Shown here: piece after piece, positions 14,927 through 20,213 of the stretch
Position numbering within the stretch: position 1 is the stretch's first letter
How the letters are laid out: every line of letters begins with the position of its first letter
NCBI GenBank assembly: GCA_050954505.1
Contig: JBPBPY010000281.1
Span: 1 to 20,213 of the forward strand
Source: JAQGMO01 sp050954505
GTDB taxonomy: Bacteria; Pseudomonadota; Gammaproteobacteria; Burkholderiales; Burkholderiaceae_D
DNA length: 20,213 nucleotides
Direction: 5' to 3'
Notes under the pieces: generated by a model
Told to the model about the DNA's origin: nothing
Seen by the model: only the letters and a program-made list of their open reading frames with translations
Database searches by the model: none
Program-made: the position numbers and the translations under genes

Positions 14927-15305
14927 ATGCCATCCAATCCAATTCGGGGCAGCGCTTCCTACATCCCGGACTTGCTGACGGCGCCCTCGGGCACTGCGGC
15001 GCCGCGTGTTCCTTCAGACGCCGCCGGCACTGCCATGAATGCTGCTGGCCACCCTGTCACCCGAACTGCGTCAGCGACGCATCGCAACCGGCCGAGCTGG
15101 GCCCGCGCGGATGCCGCTTCTCCGAGCGGCACTGGATCGATGCGTGCGGTACACAGCCTGCATACCAGGCCCCTGGCGGCAAACCGTTTTTTCGAAAGCC
15201 TGGAATTGCAGCCTGCGCTGCGCCGGCCCGGTCCCGGGCAATCCTTTCCGGCTTTTGATGCTGCTGCCAATGCCGCTGTCGCAGCCCGATCCTGGGCACA
15301 GCTTT
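14927..15305 (+). pseudogene. N-terminal secretion-signal segment of the frameshifted ART effector
   Basis: An open frame from ATG 14927 begins MPSNPIRGSASYIPDLLTAP and is rich in Ser, Pro and Ala, with no acidic residue until position 15, as in the first residues of many type III effectors. It continues as low-complexity sequence to ARSWAQL at about 15304 and loses sense after that, while the neighbouring frame becomes a clear ADP-ribosyltransferase-like domain. Adding one T to the run at 15303-15305 would fuse both into a 421-residue protein reading SWAQLLQRDIGKL across the junction. The segment starts 31 nt after the hrp box but has no evident Shine-Dalgarno. It could be a pseudogene part, a sequencing error or a programmed frameshift. 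Confidence 0.55.
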
Positions 15306-16191
15306 GCAGCGGGACATTGGCAAACTTCCTGCCATGGCCAGCACGCTGCAGGACCTCAGTGACCGGCAAATCGTGCGTTTCAGTGAAACAAACCCGCGTT
15401 TCGCACAGCATCTGCTTGACGCCATCGGCAACTACATCGATGGCAACTGTCCTTATTATTTGCTGTTTGACGTTTTGTCGCTCGGGCACAGGCAATTCAA
15501 GGACTTCCTTGCGTCGATGAACTACAGTGATCCCGCTTCGCCGGCGACGATTGGCGCTTATTGGGATGAATTGAAAAAACACAATTCGACCTACCCGGAA
15601 TTGGACGCCGCTCTGCTGACACGCTCGTTCGAAGGCCCATTGCGGCTGCAGAGTTTGGTGCTCGACGATTTTTTAAGCAAGTCGATCACGATCTCGAACA
15701 TCACGCTGGCACACGGCGTCATGACACATGCGCCGGAAAATTATTCGATTGCGGTCAACACCAGAGACTTTCTCGCCAATTTCATCCAGGGCCATGCCAC
15801 GCAATACCGGACACCGCTGAGCACATCCGCTTCGGCTGCCGTGGCAATGCAATTCGCCACCCATGCCGACATGGAAGACGTTGCCCCCACCGCGTTCTTC
15901 GATATCACGGACAACTCACCTGCGAACCAGGCGCGCCGGCTGTCTCTGCTCGATGAGGTCAATCAAATTGGACCAAACTCTGTTCAGTCACCTGCGCTTG
16001 TGCATTTTTTCCGATGCAACAACGCGCGCGGCAGCTGGCTTTCCGAAAACGCGGTGGAGCAGGAAGTTCTGTTGGCGAAAAACCATGTCTCGACGCCAAA
16101 GTACTTGCTGCAAGGTCCGGAGTATTTCATTCTGGTATCCGACCTCCGTTACGGCCCGCCGATGTCAACCACTCCGATGCAGCGCGGTTGA
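15304..16191 (+). CDS. Putative mono-ADP-ribosyltransferase type III effector (C-terminal domain ORF)
   Basis: The 295-codon frame (TTG 15304, or ATG 15334; neither has a clear Shine-Dalgarno) resembles the R-S-E class of ADP-ribosyltransferases, which move ADP-ribose from NAD to a host protein. Numbering from 15304, RTPLSTSASAAV holds the STS motif at 173-175, AVEQEVLLAKN the E-x-E motif at Glu252 and Glu254 with the typical VLL that follows, and GPEYFILVSD a final strand. Where the family has an R-G pair after a hydrophobic strand, this protein has ITLAHGV with His137, so activity may be altered. The upstream helical part (about 12-110) may be a separate domain. The hrp box and the secretion-signal-like frame upstream indicate a secreted effector. 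I know of divergent effector ARTs (HopO1/XopAI type) but cannot assign a specific name. Confidence 0.7.
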   Translation: MQRDIGKLPAMASTLQDLSDRQIVRFSETNPRFAQHLLDAIGNYIDGNCPYYLLFDVLSLGHRQFKDFLASMNYSDPASPATIGAYWDELKKHNSTYPELDAALLTRSFEGPLRLQSLVLDDFLSKSITISNITLAHGVMTHAPENYSIAVNTRDFLANFIQGHATQYRTPLSTSASAAVAMQFATHADMEDVAPTAFFDITDNSPANQARRLSLLDEVNQIGPNSVQSPALVHFFRCNNARGSWLSENAVEQEVLLAKNHVSTPKYLLQGPEYFILVSDLRYGPPMSTTPMQRG

Positions 16192-16225
16192 CTTCATTTC
16201 ATTCTTTTTCCGGAAATCCTTCTTC

Positions 16226-17440
16226 ATGGCCAGACCTCCTGCAATTCGTGCCAACAGCTTGCCCACCCTTCCGGTGTTCAAGACTTCCCATCCCTTGCCT
16301 GATGCGGCACAAGCACCCCTTGCCCGCAACGACTTCCAGCCGCGTAATGCGGCCAATCCATCCGGCTTGCAGCAACAACTGCTTGCCCTGGCGCTGGCGT
16401 CCGGCCTGAGCGAGGAGCGCGCCGCGCTTTTTCAGCCCGCAACCGCTCTCAAGGAACTACGCGCCTACAAGGGAGAACTCGAGGCGCTTGGCCGCCAGCG
16501 CTTGAGCGCCTTTGTCACCTTGAACGCCAATGCCGACGAGAATCGCAACGAGCGCTTCCTCAAACATATCGTGGCCCTGGAAAATCTGCGCCATCCAGGC
16601 TTGAACCTTGGTATCTCACGCGGTACTGCGGAATTTGCCGCCCACATTGCCGAGCGTCGCGGGCAGGCTCCACTGGTTGCCGTCGAACGCACTGCCGTCA
16701 TGCATCTTGTCAACGAATTTCATCACGTCATTCTGTACGAGGCCAGCTACAATCACGGCAAAACCTACTTGCGCAGCTTTGACCCGTTGCCGTTTGCAAT
16801 TGCCCACAAGTATGCCGTCGGCATGTGCAATGACCTGCGCAAGGTTGCCACGGCAGAGTTGCCGGTCAAACTCGATGCTCAGGCGCTACGCCAGCAATTT
16901 TCCGAAGAAAGCTGCGACATCTTTGCCGTCACGTTTGCCGTTGAAAGCTTGAAGCAGCATGACGGTAACGAAACCGGCTTCGTGGCACCGCCATTTACCG
17001 AGGGGCGCAAGTTCGAGGCGAAATTCCATGACCGCAGCGATGCCGAGGGCCTGCATGCCGACTTCCTGAAACATGCGCAATCGGGCAGCATGTTGAAGAA
17101 AATTTTGAAAAGGAAGCCGGAACTGGGCGAACAGCCGCTTGAGGGCGACCATCGCAAGCTGGCCAAACGCCATGCAGATCTGCAAGTGGATCGGCATGTC
17201 GCGTATCAGGGCACAGGACATGCTGGCAGCTATGCGGTGAGGACTGTTCCGACATCGATCATCGAGCAACGTTTAGCCTATCTTTCGGGCATTGAAGCGC
17301 AACTCGAGGCGGCGCAATCCGGCAGTTCCGCCTCCGCCGCATCGCTGGCACCTGCCGTTTCCTCCTCCGTTCCGGCGCTCAAGGACAGTGACCCCTTGCG
17401 GCGCAAGTCGCTCAGCCACCCTGGAACCAAACCCTGGTGA
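16226..17440 (+). CDS. YopJ/HopZ-family acetyltransferase type III effector
   Basis: The 404-residue protein fits the YopJ family (C55 clan), effectors that acetylate Ser, Thr or Lys of host proteins. The catalytic core is visible: His167 in NEFHHVILYEASY, Asp186 in TYLRSFDPLPF (Glu or Asp in the family) and Cys230 in FSEESCDIFAVTFAVESL. Downstream FLKHAQSGSMLKKILKRKPE matches the conserved KHxQS segment, where Lys282 corresponds to the autoacetylated lysine, and RKLAKRHADLQVDRH resembles the family's C-terminal region implicated in inositol hexakisphosphate binding. The first 25 residues have no acidic residue, as expected for a secretion signal. The Ser/Ala-rich C-tail (364-404) is unusual. 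It starts 34 nt after the ART gene, in the same operon. The upstream GGAAA is a weak ribosome site. Confidence 0.85.
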   Translation: MARPPAIRANSLPTLPVFKTSHPLPDAAQAPLARNDFQPRNAANPSGLQQQLLALALASGLSEERAALFQPATALKELRAYKGELEALGRQRLSAFVTLNANADENRNERFLKHIVALENLRHPGLNLGISRGTAEFAAHIAERRGQAPLVAVERTAVMHLVNEFHHVILYEASYNHGKTYLRSFDPLPFAIAHKYAVGMCNDLRKVATAELPVKLDAQALRQQFSEESCDIFAVTFAVESLKQHDGNETGFVAPPFTEGRKFEAKFHDRSDAEGLHADFLKHAQSGSMLKKILKRKPELGEQPLEGDHRKLAKRHADLQVDRHVAYQGTGHAGSYAVRTVPTSIIEQRLAYLSGIEAQLEAAQSGSSASAASLAPAVSSSVPALKDSDPLRRKSLSHPGTKPW

Positions 17441-17523
17441 GTCAAGGCGGATGTTTGCAGATGCCCGGTTGGACCGGTTCGCAAACTGTCCTCGTCGACC
17501 GCCATGTTTCGCCTTTCGTCTTG

Positions 17524-17548
17524 CTGGCGCCCGTAGGGCAGGCGCCAG
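17524..17548. terminator. Hairpin between convergent effector and hydrolase genes
   Basis: CTGGCGCC (17524-17531) and GGCGCCAG (17541-17548) form a perfect 8-bp GC-rich stem with a 9-nt loop between the plus-strand YopJ-like gene and the minus-strand hydrolase gene. It could end transcription from both sides, but neither direction has a T run, so intrinsic termination is uncertain. Confidence 0.4.
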
Positions 17549-17557
17549 ACCAGGTGT

Positions 17558-19186
17558 TCAATCGACTCGCACGAAGTCGCCCTCACCCTTCAAATCGTAA
17601 TTCTCCAGGCGCAAGCGCACGGCGCGTTGCTGCGGCCCAATGGAAAACACGGCGGCGCCGCCATCATTGATGTCGGGATCCGGCGTGGTGGCGATGAAGG
17701 TGTCGCCGTCCCAGTGCGTCATCTGCATGACGATATTGCGGGGGCCGATTGTCAGCTGCAGCGCCCCCTGCCCGATGGCGATGCGCACCGGCCCGTAGAA
17801 ATCATTGTGGTAGACGCCGGCATAGCTTGCCAGTGGCAGGGCTGGCGCGCCGGGTTGCGGTTTGATGGAATAATCGCGCTCGCTGCTTGTGTGGGCGGCG
17901 ATGTAATCCTGGAACAGTTTTTGGTGAAAGGCCAGCCAGTCACGGCTGACCTGGCCGGTCAAGGCCAGCTCCATGAAGCTGGAACTGAGCGCTTCGGCCA
18001 CGCCTATCGGTGCTGTATTGGTCAGTACCACCAAAGCCAGTTGCCGCTCGGGTGCCATGATCACGGCAGTCGAAGCGCCACTGGTGAATGCACCGTAATG
18101 GGAAAGCAAGCGGTTGCCCTGGCTGTCCTGCGTAGTGTGCCAGCCAATACCATAAAAATCTTCCGTGCCGGCCGCAGACGGTGCGCCGGTTCGGATGACT
18201 GGCTGCCATGTCGCAGCCAGTACGTCGGCATCGATCAATTGCCGCCCCTCGAACTGGCCATGGCCGAGTTGCAGGCGCAGCCAGGATGACAGGTCGCGCA
18301 CGCTGGAGCTGACGCCACCGGCTGGCGTCTGCGCATCGGCATTGCGCTGGTAGAGTGGCTGGAACGCGCCATTCACCAGTACATGTCCCGAGGCGCGATT
18401 CAGCGCAGCGAGGAAATCGGCATGACGCGAGCTGGTGGAATGCATGCCCAAGGGCTGATACAACAGCTGTTCGGACATGGTTTCCCATTCCAGGCCCAGC
18501 GAGCCGGCCATGGCATATGCGGCCTCGCTCAAACCAAAATTGCTGTAGTTGTATTGCTGGCGAAATGGCGCCAGCTGCAGGTAGCGCATCCGCCGCAGGA
18601 TTTCCTCGCGGCGGTAGCCCAGGCCTTCGAGTTCATCACCCCCTCCGGTGGGCAAGCCGCTGCGATGGGACATCAAATCCCGCAAGGTCAGACTCTGCGT
18701 CACAGACGGACTTGCCAGCGTGAAGCCTGAGTCGAGTGTGGCAATGCGCAAATCCCATGCTGCGGGATCGTTCAAGCTGGCCGCCAGCACGGTCGAAGCC
18801 AGTGCCTTGGAAACCGAGGCCAGCTGGAAGACCGTGTCGGCATCGACCTCCTGCGGCAGTCCGGCAACACGCACGCCATACCCTTGCAGATGCAGTACGC
18901 GTTGCCCCTGCACCACGGCAAGCGCGATGCCTGGTACACCTTGCTTCGCCATCATGGAACGGACCATCTGATCGAGCTGTTCCACCGCTGACTCGATACG
19001 CGCTTGCCCGATGTTTTCTTCGTTTTGATTGCCGCCGCAGGCACCGAGGCACAGCGCAAGGCAACATGGCAGTGTGAACCGACGCCAGCGGAAGAACGCT
19101 GCCAGCCCCGCCAGGCGCTGAGTCAGGCGCTGAAGATCGATCGTGTAATTCTGTATCGCAAAATCAATACATTTGGCGCTGAACAT
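17558..19186 (-). CDS. Serine hydrolase, class C beta-lactamase/DD-peptidase-like lipoprotein
   Basis: The 542-residue protein has the fold motifs of class C beta-lactamases and related esterases or DD-peptidases: SxxK at Ser124-Val-Ser-Lys127, YSN at Tyr214-Ser-Asn216 and H-x-G at His363-Tyr-Gly365. A basic stretch (FFRWRRF) and hydrophobic segment end in LGAC, with Cys50 as a likely lipoprotein cysteine; the preceding n-region is unusually long, yet GGAG lies 7 nt before ATG 19186, supporting this start. The last 100 residues (LPLASYAGVYHNDFYGPVRI) resemble the small beta domain (DUF3471-like) often fused to these enzymes. Substrate cannot be told: cell-wall peptide, ester or beta-lactam. 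It lies just after the rpsJ terminator, in ribosomal orientation, and converges on the effector operon. Confidence 0.85.
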   Translation of the reverse strand: MFSAKCIDFAIQNYTIDLQRLTQRLAGLAAFFRWRRFTLPCCLALCLGACGGNQNEENIGQARIESAVEQLDQMVRSMMAKQGVPGIALAVVQGQRVLHLQGYGVRVAGLPQEVDADTVFQLASVSKALASTVLAASLNDPAAWDLRIATLDSGFTLASPSVTQSLTLRDLMSHRSGLPTGGGDELEGLGYRREEILRRMRYLQLAPFRQQYNYSNFGLSEAAYAMAGSLGLEWETMSEQLLYQPLGMHSTSSRHADFLAALNRASGHVLVNGAFQPLYQRNADAQTPAGGVSSSVRDLSSWLRLQLGHGQFEGRQLIDADVLAATWQPVIRTGAPSAAGTEDFYGIGWHTTQDSQGNRLLSHYGAFTSGASTAVIMAPERQLALVVLTNTAPIGVAEALSSSFMELALTGQVSRDWLAFHQKLFQDYIAAHTSSERDYSIKPQPGAPALPLASYAGVYHNDFYGPVRIAIGQGALQLTIGPRNIVMQMTHWDGDTFIATTPDPDINDGGAAVFSIGPQQRAVRLRLENYDLKGEGDFVRVD

Positions 19187-19240
19187 GATGACTCCAAATT
19201 AAGATGAAAAATGTTTTTCAAATTAATTGACCATGTTTAT

Positions 19241-19269
19241 CTGATACACCAACCAAAAGTAGAAAGCAA
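19241..19269 (-). promoter_or_regulatory. Weak candidate promoter for the serine hydrolase gene
   Basis: On the minus strand TTGCTT (19269-19264), a 17-bp spacer and TATCAG (19246-19241) make a partial sigma-70 match about 54 nt before the hydrolase ATG. It lies downstream of the rpsJ terminator, where an independent promoter is expected. Agreement with consensus is only moderate. Confidence 0.35.
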
Positions 19270-19385
19270 TGATCGTTAGCGAAAGCAGAGCCAGGCGTGG
19301 TGAATGCCGAGACGCTGACTTGAAGATGCTTGTGGTGGCACCTTGATGGCAATCTTCCTCCACCATGTGTCCTTGCAGGGCCACG

Positions 19386-19415
19386 CAAAAAAAATCGCAG
19401 CCCGAAGGCTGCGAT
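19386..19415 (-). terminator. Rho-independent terminator of rpsJ
   Basis: On the minus strand ATCGCAGCC, a CTTCGG-type loop (TTCG) and GGCTGCGAT form a perfect 9-bp stem (19394-19415) followed at once by a run of eight T (the stem-closing T included) ending near 19387. This is a textbook intrinsic terminator 43 nt after the rpsJ stop. It predicts that rpsJ transcripts do not normally enter the downstream 5-kb interval or rplC. Confidence 0.92.
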
Positions 19416-19422
19416 GTTCATA

Positions 19423-19444
19423 AGGCAGGATGACGATCCTGCCT
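19423..19444 (-). repeat. 9-bp hairpin preceding the rpsJ terminator
   Basis: AGGCAGGAT (19423-19431) and ATCCTGCCT (19436-19444) pair perfectly around GACG, only 7 nt from the terminator stem and 13 nt after the rpsJ stop. The tandem arrangement may reinforce termination or protect the rpsJ mRNA 3' end. Confidence 0.75.
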
Positions 19445-19457
19445 GATTTCCAGGCAA

Positions 19458-19823
19458 TTATTGCAGCTTGATTTCAACGTCGACGCCTGCTGGCAGGTCG
19501 AGCTTCATCAATGCATCGACCGTCTTGTCGGTAGGATCGACGATGTCCATCAGGCGCACGTGGGTGCGGATTTCAAACTGGTCGCGCGAGGTCTTGTTGA
19601 CGTGCGGCGAGCGCAGGACGTCAAAACGCTGGATGCGCGTTGGCAGTGGAACCGGACCCTTGACGACGGCGCCGGTACGCTTGGCGGTGTCAACGATTTC
19701 CAAAGCCGACTGGTCGATCAAACGATAGTCGAATGCCTTCAGGCGAATGCGGATCTTTTGATTGAGCTTGGCTGCTGGCGCCTTGGCAACGGGCTGCTTC
19801 GGTGCTGGGTTCTGTGTACTCAT
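19458..19823 (-). CDS. rpsJ: 30S ribosomal protein S10 (NusE) with N-terminal extension
   Basis: The 121-residue protein aligns from NQKIRIRLKAFDYRLIDQSA to the end (LPAGVDVEIKLQ) with the 103-residue S10 of E. coli. Before this is an 18-residue Pro/Ala/Lys-rich extension, MSTQNPAPKQPVAKAPAA. The start has AAAGGAAG eight to nine bases upstream, and no ATG, GTG or TTG exists where the normal start would be, so the extension seems real. S10 is a 30S head protein and, as NusE, joins NusB in antitermination. It lies 266 nt after tuf, ends in a strong terminator and is separated from rplC by 5.0 kb. Confidence 0.97.
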   Translation of the reverse strand: MSTQNPAPKQPVAKAPAAKLNQKIRIRLKAFDYRLIDQSALEIVDTAKRTGAVVKGPVPLPTRIQRFDVLRSPHVNKTSRDQFEIRTHVRLMDIVDPTDKTVDALMKLDLPAGVDVEIKLQ

Positions 19824-20089
19824 GATGCTTCCTTTAAAGAGCGAGTTGCGGGCCTGGCCCACAACGATGGCGATTCAGGTTGAAGTAATACTGTACTGAG
19901 CGCGAAATGATACACGCAAAACATGCCGTGCAGCGCACTCCAGGCAAAACAATTCCCTCAACATGTCCCACACAAACATGTCGCAATGAAAAATCCGGGT
20001 AATTCATTGTTGAAACGGCCATCCACTGCGCCGCTGAAACAACAATGGCGCGACCCGTCGTCGGGCCGCGCCATGACTGGCTGTTACAT
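19824..20089 (-). other. tuf-rpsJ intergenic region
   Basis: The gap holds the tuf terminator-like hairpin (20045-20074) and a possible -10, TATCAT (19912-19907), without a convincing -35 at normal distance, so an rpsJ promoter here is only suggested. No gene is seen; a 102-codon minus-strand frame through the region has no ribosome site or family resemblance. Confidence 0.4.
20045..20074 (-). terminator. Terminator-like hairpin after tuf
   Basis: ATGGCGCG pairs with CGCGCCAT and CCCG with CGGG across one A-C mismatch, with a 4-nt loop (20058-20061). On the minus strand it is followed by TTGTTGTTT, a moderate U-rich tail. It lies 16 nt after the tuf stop and probably ends or attenuates the tuf transcript. 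Confidence 0.6.
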
Positions 20090-20213
20090 TTACTCGATGA
20101 TCTTGGCAACCACACCAGCGCCGACGGTACGACCGCCTTCACGGATGGCGAAGCGCAGACCTTCTTCCATGGCGATCGGGTTGATCAGCATGACGGTGAT
20201 CGACACGTTGTCG
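20090..20213 (-). CDS. tuf: Elongation factor Tu (3' end only)
   Basis: The last 41 codons read DNVSITVMLINPIAMEEGLR and then FAIREGGRTVGAGVVAKIIE, the C-terminal barrel of EF-Tu, which delivers aminoacyl-tRNA to the ribosome. The 5' part lies beyond the window. In betaproteobacteria one of the usual two tuf copies stands directly upstream of rpsJ, as here. It is followed by a terminator-like hairpin. Confidence 0.98.
   Translation of the reverse strand, partial: DNVSITVMLINPIAMEEGLRFAIREGGRTVGAGVVAKIIE

Noticed and set aside
14854..15258. 134-codon plus-strand frame in the same phase as the ART domain
   Set aside because: It begins upstream of the predicted hrp transcript start, overlaps the hrp box, is Cys/His-rich and ends in a TGA before the domain.
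15039..15362. 107-codon plus-strand frame between the two effector frames
   Set aside because: Cys/Leu/Met-rich, no ribosome site; the neighbouring frame gives the more effector-like Ser/Pro/Ala sequence and joins the ART domain by a single base change.
14959..15582. 207-codon minus-strand open frame opposite the ART effector
   Set aside because: It is antisense to the stretch where the effector frames lie, has no ribosome site or recognisable motif, and is rich in residues typical of a high-GC shadow frame.
19218..19457. 79-codon minus-strand frame right after rpsJ
   Set aside because: It runs through both hairpins and the terminator T tract, which makes a coding role unlikely.
14424..19457. 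Insertion sequence or phage integration as the carrier of the inserted genes
   Set aside because: No transposase or integrase frame, no terminal inverted repeats and no tRNA or attachment-site repeat was recognised by eye at either end; short target duplications could have been missed.

Overview
The window is the S10-spc-alpha ribosomal protein cluster of a betaproteobacterium, read almost entirely on the minus strand. The gene order (tuf, rpsJ ... secY, infA, rpmJ, rpsM, rpsK, rpsD, rpoA, rplQ), the zinc-type L36, the zinc-free S14 and the protein sequences fit Burkholderiales. I favour Oxalobacteraceae (the Janthinobacterium/Duganella/Herbaspirillum side); the genus is inference.

Layout from right to left, which is the direction of transcription: the 3' end of tuf with a terminator; rpsJ followed by a textbook intrinsic terminator; a 5.0 kb interval foreign to the operon; then rplC-rplD-rplW-rplB-rpsS-rplV-rpsC-rplP-rpmC-rpsQ, tightly packed and often overlapping; a 376-nt gap with a strong hairpin and a good promoter; rplN-rplX-rplE-rpsN-rpsH-rplF-rplR-rpsE-rpmD-rplO-secY-infA-rpmJ-rpsM-rpsK; a 362-nt gap with another good promoter; rpsD; a 222-nt gap with a 17-bp hairpin; rpoA; a 266-nt gap; and the start of rplQ. 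The sequence therefore suggests at least four transcription units (rpsJ; rplC to rpsQ; rplN to rpsK; rpsD to rplQ), each with its own candidate promoter, although read-through between them is likely.

The remarkable part is the interval between rpsJ and rplC, genes that are normally adjacent. On the plus strand it carries a near-perfect HrpL-type hrp box (GGAACC-N16-CCACTGA, 14868-14896). This is followed by a two-gene unit that looks like type III secretion effectors: a mono-ADP-ribosyltransferase-like protein, apparently split by a one-base frameshift in a short T run, and an intact 404-residue YopJ/HopZ-family acetyltransferase with a His-Asp-Cys triad. A convergent minus-strand gene encodes a class C beta-lactamase-like serine hydrolase lipoprotein. 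A plausible reading is that a small virulence-effector unit under an alternative sigma factor was inserted into the most highly expressed housekeeping operon, tolerated because rpsJ ends in a strong terminator and rplC has its own perfect TATAAT promoter.

Other peculiarities are an 18-residue N-terminal extension of S10, a long Ala/Pro/Arg-rich tail on S3, and long structured leaders before rplC, rplN and rpsD. No rRNA, tRNA, CRISPR, transposase or integrase was found.
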